From: CAVVSD01 sp963750895
GTDB lineage: Bacteria > Actinomycetota > Thermoleophilia > Solirubrobacterales > Solirubrobacteraceae
Length of the DNA stretch: 64,000 bases
Assembly (NCBI GenBank): GCA_963750895.1
Contig: CAVVSD010000006.1
Location: 1,488,001-1,552,000 of the forward strand
Direction of reading: 5' to 3'
Both the position numbers and the translations under genes were made by a program. Under the pieces are notes generated by a model that was not told the DNA's origin, searched no databases, and saw nothing but the letters and a program-made list of their open reading frames with translations. Below are positions 1 to 9,560 of this stretch, one piece after another. Positions within the stretch are counted from its first letter, which is position 1; the number at the start of each line of letters is the position of its first letter.

Positions 1-522
1 CAGGTTCGCGCTCCAGGCGACGACGTCCATCCCGAACGCGAGGCCGACCGCCGCGACGCGGCGTCCCAGGCGCCCGAGCCCGAGCAGCCCGAGCCGCTTG
101 CCGTCGAGGTCGCCCCCGGGCGACTGCTGCCAGCCGCCGGCGCGGACCGCCGCGTCCTCCTCGCGCAGGTGCTTCACGAGGCCGAGGACGAGCGCCCACG
201 TGAGCTCGGCGGTCGGACCCCCGCGGCTGCCCGTCCCGCAGACCACGACGCCGCGGTCGCGGGCCGCGTCGAGGTCGATCGACGCGTTCATCATCCCCGT
301 CGTCACGAGGAGCCGCAGCGACGGCAGCCGGTCGAGCACCGCGCGCGGGAACGCGGTGCGCTCCCGCATCGCGACGACGACGTCGTACGGCGCCAGGCGC
401 GCCGCCGGGTCGTCGAGGTGCTCGGCGATGAAGTCGACCTCGGCGCGGCCGTCCAGGCGCTCCCACGGGCCGAGCCCCCGCGCGACGGACCCGTAGTCGT
501 CCAGGACCGCCACGCGGGTCAT
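1..522 (-). CDS. D-isomer-specific 2-hydroxyacid dehydrogenase, C-terminus cut by window edge
   Basis: NAD-dependent oxidation or reduction of a 2-hydroxy/2-keto acid is the family reaction; the substrate cannot be told. The first 174 residues are visible. They contain the N-terminal substrate-binding lobe and the start of the Rossmann lobe, with the nucleotide-binding motif GLGRLG at residues 148-153. The catalytic Arg, Glu and His lie beyond the window. The ATG start lies 4 bases after the argG stop, so it probably rides at the end of the arginine operon, although an arginine role is not implied. A D-3-phosphoglycerate dehydrogenase paralogue is an alternative name. Confidence 0.85.
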   Translation of the reverse strand, partial: MTRVAVLDDYGSVARGLGPWERLDGRAEVDFIAEHLDDPAARLAPYDVVVAMRERTAFPRAVLDRLPSLRLLVTTGMMNASIDLDAARDRGVVVCGTGSRGGPTAELTWALVLGLVKHLREEDAAVRAGGWQQSPGGDLDGKRLGLLGLGRLGRRVAAVGLAFGMDVVAWSANL

Positions 523-526
523 GCGG

Positions 527-1846
527 TCAACGCTCCGCGTTGGCCTCGCGCAGGCGGTGCGCCATGCGGGACTGCAGCGACCAGATCTCGATGAAGCCGG
601 GCGACGCCTGCTGCGAGAAGAGGCCGCCGGACTGCGCGAAGGAGGCGAGCGACGCGTCGTACACCGCGTTGGGCGACGAGCGCGTCACGGCGCGGACCGA
701 GCCCTTGTACAGCTTGAGCCCGACGGTGCCCGTCACCTGCGCGTTCACACTCTCCATGTACGCGTCGAGGTCACCGCGCAGCGGCTCCCACCACAGCCCC
801 GCGTACACGAGGTACGCCCACTGACGGTCGAGCTGTGGCTTGAACTGGTTCTGGTGAATCGTGCCGACGAGCTTCTCGAGCTCGGCGTGCGCGGTGAGCA
901 GGATCGTCGCGGCCGGCACCTCGTAGATGTCGCGCACCTTGAGGCCGACGATGCGGTCCTCGAGGTGGTCGACGATGCCGACGCCGTGGCGGATGCCGAT
1001 CTCGGCCGCCTGCTCGAGCAGGTCCACGATGTCGAGGCGCACGCCGTTGAGCGCGACGGGCACGCCGCGCTCGAACCCGACCTCGACGATCTCCGCCTCG
1101 TCGGGCGCGTCCTCGGGCCGGGTCACGAGCTGGAAGACGTCGTCCTCCGGCGCGTGCTCGATGTCCTCGATCCACTTGCCCTCCGAGGAGCGTCCCCAGA
1201 GGTTGTCGTCGATCGAGTAGGGCGCGGACTCCGTGCCGCCCTTGACCGGGATGCCGTGCTCGCGGGCGTACGCGATCTCCTCGTCGCGGCCCATCTGCCA
1301 TCCGCGGACGGGCGCGATGACCTTCAGCTCGGGCGCGAGCGTCGCGATCGTCGCCTCGATGCGGACCTGGTCGTTGCCCTTGCCGGTGCAGCCGTGCGCG
1401 ATCGTGTCGCACCCGGTCTGCCGCGCGATCTCGACGGCCCACTTGGCGATGAGCGGCCGGCCCAGCGCCGTGAACAGCGGGTAGCCGAGACCGTAGATCG
1501 CGTTGGCCTTGATGGCCGGGACGATGAAGTCGTTGGCGAACTCCTCCCGCGCGTCGATCACGTGCGTCTCGATCGCGCCGAGGTCCTTCGCCTTGCCCTC
1601 CACCACCTCGTAGTCCTCACCCGGCTGCCCGAGATTCACCGTGAGAGTGACGACCTCGGCCTCGTACTCATCCTGGATCCACTTGAGCATCACACTCGTG
1701 TCCAACCCACCTGAGTACAGGAGGCAGACGCGGCTCACCTCGTCGTGGTTGGCCTCGTAGGAGGCGATCGCCTGCGCGCGGACGCGCTCGGCCGCCTGGC
1801 CGGGCGGCGGGATGGTGTGGGCGGAGGTGCGAGGTGCGTCGGTCAT
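527..1846 (-). CDS. argG: Argininosuccinate synthase
   Basis: Joins citrulline and aspartate using ATP, the penultimate step of arginine synthesis, in the cytoplasm. The PP-loop signature YSGGLDTS is at residues 44-51 and the conserved GCTGKGNDQVR block follows. At 439 residues it carries about 38 extra N-terminal residues compared with the common 400-residue form; similar extended forms exist. The ATG overlaps a TGA (ATGA) that would end argD after a one-base frame correction, which supports this start. It is the last biosynthetic gene of the argCJBDG set here; argF and argH are not in the window. Confidence 0.97.
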   Translation of the reverse strand: MTDAPRTSAHTIPPPGQAAERVRAQAIASYEANHDEVSRVCLLYSGGLDTSVMLKWIQDEYEAEVVTLTVNLGQPGEDYEVVEGKAKDLGAIETHVIDAREEFANDFIVPAIKANAIYGLGYPLFTALGRPLIAKWAVEIARQTGCDTIAHGCTGKGNDQVRIEATIATLAPELKVIAPVRGWQMGRDEEIAYAREHGIPVKGGTESAPYSIDDNLWGRSSEGKWIEDIEHAPEDDVFQLVTRPEDAPDEAEIVEVGFERGVPVALNGVRLDIVDLLEQAAEIGIRHGVGIVDHLEDRIVGLKVRDIYEVPAATILLTAHAELEKLVGTIHQNQFKPQLDRQWAYLVYAGLWWEPLRGDLDAYMESVNAQVTGTVGLKLYKGSVRAVTRSSPNAVYDASLASFAQSGGLFSQQASPGFIEIWSLQSRMAHRLREANAER

Positions 1847-3005
1847 ACCTGGCTTTCGGCATCGAGGGCGGCGCTTGCAGCCGCCGGAGGGCTTCCGTGA
1901 GCTCGTCGTCGGAGACGATGAGCGGCGGCAGGAGGCGGATGGTCGTGGGGCCGGTCGCGTTGAGCACGAGCCGGTGCTCGAGCAGCGCGCGGCGCACGAC
2001 CTCGGGTGCGTCGCCGGTCTCGAGCTCGATCGCGAGCATGAGCCCGAGTCCGCGGGCGGCGGTCACGCGCGGCAGCTCGGCCAGCTCGTCGAGCAGCCGC
2101 GCGCCGAGGTCCTGCACGCGCTCGTGGAGCTCCGGATCGAGCAGGACGTCGAGCGCCGCGAGCGCCGCCACGGCCACGACCGGGCCGCCGGGGAACGTCG
2201 AGCCGTGGTCGCCGGGCTGCAGCACGTCGGCGAGCCGCTCGCCGGTGATGAGCGCGCCGATCGGCAGGCCGCCGCCGAGCGCCTTGGCGGTCGTCAGCGC
2301 GTCGGGCACGACGCCGGAGGGCCCATAGGCCCAGGGGTGTCCGGTGCGCCCGAGCCCGCACTGGATCTCGTCGAAGATGAGCGCGGCGCCGACGGCGTCG
2401 CACGCCTCGCGCGCCGCGGCGAGCACCTCGTGGGGCAGCGGCCAGATGCCGCCCTCCCCCTGCACCGGCTCGATCAGGACCGCCGCCGTGCGCTCGTTCA
2501 CCGCCGCGGTGATCGCCTCGGCCGTCGGCTCGACCGCGATGAACCCGGGCACGAGCGGCGCGAACGGCGCCTGCTTGGCCTCCTGCGGCGTGGCGCTCAG
2601 CGCGCCCATGGTCCGGCCGTGGAACGCGCGGTGCGCGACCACGATGTCGCCACCGCGCTTGGCCTTGCGGGCGAGCTTGAGCGCCGCCTCGACCGCCTCG
2701 GCGCCGGAGTTCGTGAAGAACACGCGACCGCCGAGCGAGCTCTCCGCCAGGCGGTCGGCCAGCCGCGCCATCGGCTCGGTGTAGAAGAGGTTGCCGACGT
2801 GGATGAGGCGGCCCGCCTGCTCCTGGATCGCCTTCACCACCGCCGGATGGCAGTGCCCGACGCTGGACACGGAGATCCCGGCCAGGAAGTCGAGGTACTC
2901 GTTGCCCTCGGCGTCCCACAGGCGCACGCCCTCGCCCCGGACGAACTCGACCGGGTAGCGCGCGTAGGTGGTCGCGAGGTGGGTGTCGTAGCTCGCCGTG
3001 CTCAT
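1843..3005 (-). CDS. argD: Acetylornithine aminotransferase (apparent frame break at the 3' end)
   Basis: PLP-dependent transfer of an amino group from glutamate to N-acetylglutamate semialdehyde in arginine synthesis. The FDEIQ motif (Asp212) and the PLP lysine Lys241 in TTAKALGGG are present, as is the GAEA cofactor-phosphate region. The body of the gene is intact, but the frame does not stop where expected: as written it runs on to 1668, inside argG. Adding one base near 1870-1876 restores a normal ending (LQAALDAESQV) with TGA at 1843-1845 overlapping the argG ATG. I give the corrected end. The ATG at 3005 overlaps the argB stop (ATGA). Confidence 0.93.
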
Positions 3006-3856
3006 GCCGCCGCCCTGATCTTGGTTCCCATGCCCGCGTCCGTGAACAGCTCCATGAGCATGGAGTGCGGGACGCGGCCGTCAACGATGTGCGCGTAGGT
3101 GACGCCGCCGTGGATCGCGTCCAGGCAGGCCTGCAGCTTGGGGCGCATGCCGCCGGCGATGCCCGGCAGCGCGGCGGTCACCTCGTCGGCGCCGGCCTCG
3201 GAGATGACCGAGGCCGGGTCGGACGGATCGCGCAGCCAGCCGGGGACGTCGGTGAGGAACATGACCTTGTAGGCGCGCAGGGCGCGGGCGACCGCGGCGG
3301 CCGCCTCGTCGGCGTTGACGTTGTAGGAGTTGCCCTCGCGGTCGGCGCCGACGGACGCCACGACCGGGATGTAGTCCTGCGCGATGTGCAGCAGGACGTC
3401 GACGTCGACGCGCTCGATCTTGCCGACGAAGCCGATGTCCTCGCCGCCGGGCGCGGTCTGGCGCGCGACGCGGAACAGCGACCCGTCGTCCCCGCACAGC
3501 CCCACGGCGGGCTGGCCGTGGCGGTTCAGGCGCAGGACGATGTCCTTGTTCACCTTCCCGACGAGCACCATCTTGGCCACCTCCACGGTCGCCTCGTCGC
3601 TCACCCGCAGCCCGCTGATGAACTCGACCGGCAGGCCGAGCTTGTTCATGTACGCGGTGATCTCCGGGCCGCCGCCGTGCACCACGACGGGACGCAGGCC
3701 GACGTACTTCAGGAGCACCACGTCGCGCGCGAAGTCCTCGCGCAGCGCCGGGTCCTCCATCGCCGCCCCGCCGTACTTGATGACCACCGTCTGGCCGGCG
3801 AACTCCCGCATGTACGGGAGCGCCTCCAGGAGCGTTCCTACGTCCCGGCCGTTCAC
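3002..3856 (-). CDS. argB: Acetylglutamate kinase
   Basis: Phosphorylates N-acetylglutamate, usually the regulated step of arginine synthesis. The amino-acid-kinase fold is clear: a Lys-containing YGGAAM segment near the N-terminus, the VHGGGPEI glycine loop, and NVNADEAAA near the ATP site. The start is taken as GTG at 3856, which overlaps the argJ stop (GTGA) and gives 284 residues, normal for the family. The open frame continues upstream, but only as a shadow of argJ. The stop overlaps the argD ATG, so translation is probably coupled through the operon. Confidence 0.96.
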   Translation of the reverse strand: MNGRDVGTLLEALPYMREFAGQTVVIKYGGAAMEDPALREDFARDVVLLKYVGLRPVVVHGGGPEITAYMNKLGLPVEFISGLRVSDEATVEVAKMVLVGKVNKDIVLRLNRHGQPAVGLCGDDGSLFRVARQTAPGGEDIGFVGKIERVDVDVLLHIAQDYIPVVASVGADREGNSYNVNADEAAAAVARALRAYKVMFLTDVPGWLRDPSDPASVISEAGADEVTAALPGIAGGMRPKLQACLDAIHGGVTYAHIVDGRVPHSMLMELFTDAGMGTKIRAAA

Positions 3857-5094
3857 GTTGTGTACTCCGCGTTGATCGTCACGTAGCCGTGGCCGAGGTC
3901 GGAGAAGAAGACCTCGGTCTCCGCTCCCTCGCCGGGCAGCCGCACCTCGTACTCCACCTCGTCGCGCGTGACGGCGGCGGCCAGCTCGCCGAGGTCGAAG
4001 CGCCCCGCGGCGCCACCCCGGCAGACCTGCACGCCCTCGATCGCGATGTCGAGCGGGAGCGACGTCGTGCTCGGCAGCGCCGCGCCGACCGCCTGCGCGA
4101 TGCGCCCCCAGTTGGGGTCGCCGCCGTGCAGGGCCGTCTTGACGAGCGGCGAGTTCGCGACGGCCCGCGCGGCGCGCTCCGCGGCCACGCCGTCGCCGCC
4201 GCGCACCACGACGCGGCCGACGCGGCCGGCACCCTCGCCGTCGCGGACGATGAGCAGCGCGAGGTCGCGCAGCACGGCGTCGAGCGCCTCCCCGAAGCGC
4301 AGCTCGTCCTCGGACTCGGGAGCGACGGTCACGTCGCTCGCGCCCGAGCACTGCAGGATCACGGTGTCGTTCGTGGAGAGCTGGCCGTCGACGGAGATGC
4401 GCTCGAACGAGCGCTTCACGCAGACGCCGAGCAGGAGGTCGGCGGTCTCGGGCGACAGGACGGCGTCGGTCTGCACGAAGCACAGCATCGTCGCGAACCC
4501 CGGCTGGATCATGCCCGCGCCCTTGGCCTGGGCGGTGAGGCGCACCGTGCCGGACGGCAGCTGCACCTCGACGCACGCGCGCTTGGCGAACGCGTCGGTC
4601 GTGCGGATCGCGTCCGCGAAGTCCTCGGCGCCGTCGCGGCGCAGCTCGCCGTGGGCGCGCGCCAGGCCGCGGATCATCGCCTGGCCGTCGAGCTGCACGC
4701 CGATGACGCCGGTGGACGCGACGGCGACCTGGTCCTCGCGCACCCCGCCCACCATGCCCGCGGCGCCCTGCACGCGCGCGGCCTGCTCGAAGCCGAAGTT
4801 GCCGGTCGCGGCGTTCGCGTTGCCCGAGTTGGCGGCGATGGTGCGGATCGCGTCCAGGCGCGTGCGCTTGCGGCACAGCTCGACCGGAGCGGCGACGACG
4901 GACGAGGCGGTGAAGCGCGCCGCACTCGTGGTCTCCGGCTCGACGCTGATCATGAGGCCCAGATCGAGCCCCTCGGGCTTGAGCCCGGCGTGGACGCCGG
5001 AGGCGCGGAAGCCGCCCGGCAGGAGGCCGTCGTCGAGAGGCGTGACGTGCGGGTGCGTCGTGCTCCAGCGCGACGGCCCAGGTGCCGCGGTCAC
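3853..5094 (-). CDS. argJ: Bifunctional ornithine acetyltransferase / N-acetylglutamate synthase
   Basis: Recycles the acetyl group from N-acetylornithine to glutamate. The presence of argJ means the cyclic arginine pathway is used. The protein of 413 residues contains the self-cleavage region KGAGMIQPGFATML, where the family cuts before the Thr of ATML to give two chains, and an STGVIG motif upstream. The GTG start at 5094 overlaps the argC stop (GTGA), and its stop overlaps the argB GTG. Whether it is mono- or bifunctional cannot be read from sequence alone. Confidence 0.96.
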   Translation of the reverse strand: MTAAPGPSRWSTTHPHVTPLDDGLLPGGFRASGVHAGLKPEGLDLGLMISVEPETTSAARFTASSVVAAPVELCRKRTRLDAIRTIAANSGNANAATGNFGFEQAARVQGAAGMVGGVREDQVAVASTGVIGVQLDGQAMIRGLARAHGELRRDGAEDFADAIRTTDAFAKRACVEVQLPSGTVRLTAQAKGAGMIQPGFATMLCFVQTDAVLSPETADLLLGVCVKRSFERISVDGQLSTNDTVILQCSGASDVTVAPESEDELRFGEALDAVLRDLALLIVRDGEGAGRVGRVVVRGGDGVAAERAARAVANSPLVKTALHGGDPNWGRIAQAVGAALPSTTSLPLDIAIEGVQVCRGGAAGRFDLGELAAAVTRDEVEYEVRLPGEGAETEVFFSDLGHGYVTINAEYTT

Positions 5095-6119
5095 GCGGGG
5101 ACCCCGGCGGGCTCCGCCACGGGGCCCAGGCCCTCGGTCTCCGGCCGGCCGAACATGAGGTTCAGCGACTGCACGGCCTGCGAGGACGTGCCCTTCCAGA
5201 GGTTGTCGATCGCCGCGAAGACGAAGACCTTGCCGGTCCGCGGCTCGGCGTGCACGTGGATGCGGCACAGGTTCGTCTCGCGCACGTCGCGCACGCCCGG
5301 CGGCCGGTCGGTCAGCTCGACGAACGGCTCGTCGGCGTACGCCGCGACGTAGCGCTCGAGCAGCTCCTGCTGGCTCAGCCGCCGCGTCGTCGTGACGTAG
5401 CAGGACAGCAGCTCGCCCTGGTCGAGCGGCAGGAGGTGCGGGACGAACGTCGCCGCGACGGGCATCCCGTACGCGCGCAGCTCCTGGTCGATCTCCGGGG
5501 AGTGGCGGTGCCCCGCGACCCCGTACGGCGAGACGTTCTCGTCGACGGAGACGAAGTGCGTGCGCTGGGTCGCGCCGCGCCCCGCGCCGGAGACGCCGGT
5601 CTTCGCGTCGATGACGACGTCGGCCACGAGACCCTCGCCGCCGAGCGGCGCGAGGCCGAGCAGCGCCGCCGTCGGGAAGCACCCGGGGCCGGCGACGATG
5701 TCGGCGTCGGCGATCTGCGCCCGGTAGCGCTCGGGGAGGCCGTACACGCCGGTGCCGAACAGCTCCGGCGCCTGGTGCTCGCCGTACCACTCGTCGTAGG
5801 TCGCCCGGTCGCGCAGGCGGAAGTCGGCGCTGAGGTCGACGACGCGCACGCCCCGCCGGCGCAGCTCGGCGACGACGGGCGACGCCGCGCCGTGGGGGTA
5901 GGCGACGATCGCCGCGTCCACGGCGGCGTGGCGGTCGAGGTCGAGCTCCTCGAGCACCATCGGCACGCGGTGGTGCGGATAGAGGTCGTCCAAGGGGACG
6001 CCGACGTCCGATCGCGAGGTGACGGCGGCGAGCTCGAAGTGCGGATGGCGGTGCAGGATGCGGGCGGCCAGCGCCCCCGCGTAGCCCGACCCGCCGGCGA
6101 CCAGGACCGTCTCACCCAC
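5091..6119 (-). CDS. argC: N-acetyl-gamma-glutamyl-phosphate reductase
   Basis: NADPH-dependent reduction of N-acetylglutamyl phosphate, third step of arginine synthesis. The dinucleotide-binding GGSGYAG is at the N-terminus and the catalytic cysteine is in GPGCFPTAALL. Two GTG starts are possible. The one at 6119 has GGAGG eight bases upstream, while the one at 6128 has its Shine-Dalgarno sequence almost touching it, so 6119 is preferred. The gene begins inside the last codons of pheT, so it is probably cotranscribed with pheST. Confidence 0.95.
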   Translation of the reverse strand: MGETVLVAGGSGYAGALAARILHRHPHFELAAVTSRSDVGVPLDDLYPHHRVPMVLEELDLDRHAAVDAAIVAYPHGAASPVVAELRRRGVRVVDLSADFRLRDRATYDEWYGEHQAPELFGTGVYGLPERYRAQIADADIVAGPGCFPTAALLGLAPLGGEGLVADVVIDAKTGVSGAGRGATQRTHFVSVDENVSPYGVAGHRHSPEIDQELRAYGMPVAATFVPHLLPLDQGELLSCYVTTTRRLSQQELLERYVAAYADEPFVELTDRPPGVRDVRETNLCRIHVHAEPRTGKVFVFAAIDNLWKGTSSQAVQSLNLMFGRPETEGLGPVAEPAGVPA

Positions 6120-8526
6120 GCAGCTCACCTCCCAGCTCGTCGCGCAGCGCCGCGACGATCGCGTCGCGCACGGGCGCGACGTCCTCGTCGGTGAGCGTGC
6201 GGTCGGCGGCCCGGAAGGTGAGGGCGAACGCCAGCGACCGTCGCCCCTCGCCCGCCTGGGCGCCCGTGTACACGTCGAAGACCTCCGCCCCGGTCAGGAG
6301 CGCGCCGCCCGCCCCGCGGATGACCTCGGCCGCGCGCCCCGCGGGCACGTCCACCGGCAGGATCACGGCGAGGTCCTGACGCAGCGGCGGGTAGCTGACG
6401 ACGTCCGCGTAGCCGGCCGGCTCGGGGACCGCGTCGATGACCTTGCCCAGGTCCAGCGCGAACGCCGCGACGGGCTGCTCGATGTCCCAGGTCGCGGCGA
6501 CGAGCGGATGCACCTCGCCGACGAAGCCCAGGCGCACGTCGCCCGCGCGGACCTCGGCGCTGCGGCCGGGATGCAGGAAGGGCCACGACGCGGGCGCCAC
6601 CGACCAGTCGACGCGCAGCGTGTCCAGGACGGCCGCGACGAGGGCGGATGCGGCGAAGATGTCGGCGGTCCCGGCGGCCGGGCCCCACGATCTCGGCGTC
6701 AGGCGCCCCGTGATCAGCGCGGCGAGCGCGTGGTGCTCGTCGGCCGGCTCCGTCTCGCTCGCGCGGTAGACGGCGGCGGACTCGAACAGGCCGAGGTCGC
6801 GGTGGCCGCGGGCCATGTTCGCGGCCGCGGCGTCCAGCAGCGAGCCGAGGATCGTCGGGCGCAGGATGGCCTGCGCCTCGCTCATCGGGTTCTCCACCTC
6901 GACGACGTCCCGGAGGGCGCTGTCCTGCGGGATGCGCAGGCGGTCGAGCAGCGCGCGCTCGGCGAAGCTCCAGCCCGCGATCTCGTAGAGGCCGCGGCCG
7001 ACGAGGACGTCCTCCGCGCGCCGCCGGATCCGCTGGGCCGGCGTGAGCACGCCGATCGCGCCCTTGCGCGACGGCAGCGTCGCGGGGAGGTTCTCGTTGA
7101 CGCCGTGCAGGCGCGCGATCTCCTCCACGAGATCCGCCTCGCGGGTGACGTCCTCGCGGCGCCAGTACGGCACCGTCACGTCGAGCCCGTCGTCCGCGTC
7201 GGCCACGCCGAAGCCGAGCGCCCGCAGGTGCTCGGACTGCTCCTCGCGCGGGATCGGGATGCCGAGGAGCCGCTCGACGCGCGCCTCGCGCAGCCGCAGG
7301 ACCGCGGGCTCCGGTCCGGCGAAGCCGCCGACGTCGATCGTGCCCGGCAGCAGCCGCGCGCCCGCGTGCTCGACGAGCAGCGCGGAGGCGACCGCCTGCG
7401 CGTCCATGGTCTGCTCGGGCGCGAGGCCCTTCTCGTAGCGGGAGCTGGCCTCGGTGCGCAGGACGAGCTTGTTCGACGTCGCGTTGATCGACGGGCCGTG
7501 CCAGTTGGCGACCTCGAGGAGCACGCGCGTCGTCGTCTCGGAGACCTCGGAGCGGTCGCCGCCCATGATCCCGGCGATCGAGGTCGGGCCCTCGTCGTCG
7601 GCGATGAGGCAGTCGGCGGGGCCGAGCGTGCGGACCTGGTCGTCGAGCGTGACGACCTGCTCACCCTCCTGGGCGCGGCGCACGACGAGTCGCCCACCGG
7701 CGACGCGGTCGAGGTCGAACGCGTGCAGCGGCTGCCCGGTCAGCAGCATCACGTAGTTCGTGATGTCGACGACGTTGTTGATCGGCCGCTGTCCCGCCGC
7801 CGACAGGCGCGCCTTGAGCCACAGCGGCGACGGGCCGATCGTGACGTCCTCGAACACGCGCGCGGTGAACCGCGGGCAGAGGTCCGGCGACTGCACCTCG
7901 ACCGTCACGGGCAGATCGCCGTCGGCCGAGCCCGGGTCGGTCGCCCAGGGCGGCTCGGAGAGCGGCGCGCCGGTGGCGGCGTGGACCTCGCGCGCGACGC
8001 CGTAGAGACCGAGCTCGTCCGGCCGGTTGGGCGTGGCCTCGAGGTCGAGCACCTCGGTCCCGAGCGGCAGGACCTCCTCCAGCGGCTGCCCCGGCCGCAG
8101 CCCGTCGGGCTCCAGGACCATGATCCCGGCGTGGTCGGCGCCGATCTCGAGCTCGTCCTCGGCGAGGATCATCCCCTCGGAGACCTGGCCGCGCAGCTTG
8201 GCCTTCTTGAGCTTGACCCCGCCCGGCATGATCGCGCCGGGCCGCGCGACGGCGACCGTCTGGCCGGCGGCGACGTTCGGCGCGCCGCACACGATGTGGG
8301 CGGGCTCGTCCTCGCCGACGTCGACGGTGCAGACCTTCAGGCGGTCGGCGTCGGGATGCTGCTCGGCGGTGAGCACGCGGCCGATGACGAAGCGGTCGTG
8401 CGCGCCCACGCCGCGCGTCGCGATCCCCGCGACCTCGGTCCCGGTCATCTCCAGGCGCTCGGCCAGCTGGGCGGTGGAGATGTCGGGCGAGCAGTGCTCG
8501 CGCAGCCATTCGACGGGGACGTGCAT
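6112..8526 (-). CDS. pheT: Phenylalanyl-tRNA synthetase beta subunit
   Basis: Large subunit of the alpha2-beta2 enzyme that charges tRNA-Phe. The 804-residue protein starts MHVPVEWLREH and has an EMAP-II/tRNA-binding domain at about residues 40-150, a B3/B4 editing region, the B5 domain, and a C-terminal ferredoxin-fold anticodon-binding domain (about 710-804). The open frame extends far upstream, but that part is a shadow of pheS; the ATG at 8526 overlaps the pheS stop. Length and domain order are standard. Confidence 0.96.
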   Translation of the reverse strand: MHVPVEWLREHCSPDISTAQLAERLEMTGTEVAGIATRGVGAHDRFVIGRVLTAEQHPDADRLKVCTVDVGEDEPAHIVCGAPNVAAGQTVAVARPGAIMPGGVKLKKAKLRGQVSEGMILAEDELEIGADHAGIMVLEPDGLRPGQPLEEVLPLGTEVLDLEATPNRPDELGLYGVAREVHAATGAPLSEPPWATDPGSADGDLPVTVEVQSPDLCPRFTARVFEDVTIGPSPLWLKARLSAAGQRPINNVVDITNYVMLLTGQPLHAFDLDRVAGGRLVVRRAQEGEQVVTLDDQVRTLGPADCLIADDEGPTSIAGIMGGDRSEVSETTTRVLLEVANWHGPSINATSNKLVLRTEASSRYEKGLAPEQTMDAQAVASALLVEHAGARLLPGTIDVGGFAGPEPAVLRLREARVERLLGIPIPREEQSEHLRALGFGVADADDGLDVTVPYWRREDVTREADLVEEIARLHGVNENLPATLPSRKGAIGVLTPAQRIRRRAEDVLVGRGLYEIAGWSFAERALLDRLRIPQDSALRDVVEVENPMSEAQAILRPTILGSLLDAAAANMARGHRDLGLFESAAVYRASETEPADEHHALAALITGRLTPRSWGPAAGTADIFAASALVAAVLDTLRVDWSVAPASWPFLHPGRSAEVRAGDVRLGFVGEVHPLVAATWDIEQPVAAFALDLGKVIDAVPEPAGYADVVSYPPLRQDLAVILPVDVPAGRAAEVIRGAGGALLTGAEVFDVYTGAQAGEGRRSLAFALTFRAADRTLTDEDVAPVRDAIVAALRDELGGELRG

Positions 8527-9560
8527 CAGCCGAACTGCTCCAGGACGCGGAGGTCGTTGTCGTACAGCAGCCGGAGGTCGGGGATGCCGTGCTTGAGCAT
8601 GGCGATCCGCTCGATCCCCATGCCGAAGGCGAAGCCCGACAGGTGCTCGGCGTCGTAGCCGACGTGCCCGAAGACGTTGGGGTCGACCATGCCGGCGCCC
8701 AGGATCTCCAGCCAGCCGGTGTCCCTGCACACCGGACAGCGGGTGCCGGGCACGTGCACCATGAAGCAGGAGATGTCGACCTCGACGCTGGGCTCGGTGA
8801 AGGGGAAGAAGTGCGGGCGCAGCCGGATCTCGCGGTCGGGACCGAAGATCGCCCGCGCGAACGCCAGCAGCGTCCCCTTCAGGTCCGTGAGCGTGATGTC
8901 GGTGTCGACCGCGAGGCCCTCCACCTGGTGGAACTGCGGCGTGTGCGTCGCGTCGTTGTCGCGCCGGTAGGTGCGGCCCGGGATGACGACGTAGAGCGGC
9001 GGGTCCGACGCCGCCATCGCGCGGATCTGCATCGGCGACGTGTGGGTGCGCAGCACCGCGTCGTCGGCCGTGTAGAACGTGTCGGTCCGCGCCCGCGCGG
9101 GATGCGCCGGGCTGTGGTTCAGCGCGTCGAAGTTGTTGTAGACGCTCTCGACCTCCGGCCCCTCGAGCACCTGGAAGCCCAGGCCGAGGAAGACGTCCTC
9201 GATCTCCCGCCGCGTCTGGGTCAGCAGGTGCAGGCGCCCGACGGGCTGCGGCGGCGTGCCGGGCAGCGTGACGTCGACGCGGTCGCGCTCGAGGCGCTGC
9301 TCGAGCTCGGCCTCGGCGAGCCGCGCCTGGGTCTCCTCGATCGAGCGCGTGATCGCCTGGCGCGCCTCGTTGGCCGCGCGGCCGACGGCGCCGCGCTCCT
9401 CGGGCGGCAGCTCGGCGACGGTGCGCAGGAGGTTGGGCAGCTCCGCGCGCCGACCGAGCCACTGGACCCGCAGCTCCTCGAGGCGCTCCGTCGTCGCGGC
9501 CTCGGCGACCGCGGCCTCCGCCTGGGCCCGCAGATCGGCGATGTGGTCGAGCGTGCTCAT
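8526..9560 (-). CDS. pheS: Phenylalanyl-tRNA synthetase alpha subunit
   Basis: Catalytic class II subunit. It has an N-terminal coiled-coil of about 85 residues rich in Ala, Glu and Arg, followed by the class II core: the FLGLGFQVLEGPEVE region, HPAR near motif 2, and GFAFGMGIERIAML as motif 3. Its 344 residues are typical. The ATG at 9560 overlaps the stop of the upstream methyltransferase gene, and its own stop overlaps the pheT start. Confidence 0.96.
   Translation of the reverse strand: MSTLDHIADLRAQAEAAVAEAATTERLEELRVQWLGRRAELPNLLRTVAELPPEERGAVGRAANEARQAITRSIEETQARLAEAELEQRLERDRVDVTLPGTPPQPVGRLHLLTQTRREIEDVFLGLGFQVLEGPEVESVYNNFDALNHSPAHPARARTDTFYTADDAVLRTHTSPMQIRAMAASDPPLYVVIPGRTYRRDNDATHTPQFHQVEGLAVDTDITLTDLKGTLLAFARAIFGPDREIRLRPHFFPFTEPSVEVDISCFMVHVPGTRCPVCRDTGWLEILGAGMVDPNVFGHVGYDAEHLSGFAFGMGIERIAMLKHGIPDLRLLYDNDLRVLEQFG

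Noticed and set aside
521..1714. Long plus-strand frames opposite argG, argD, argJ, pheT and thrS
   Set aside because: Composition is Arg/Val/Asp/Leu-rich shadow sequence without motifs; the opposite strand has complete enzymes.
6112..9462. Single 1116-residue frame covering pheT and most of pheS
   Set aside because: The N-terminal third is only the out-of-frame shadow of pheS; both genes have perfect ends and an ATGA overlap.
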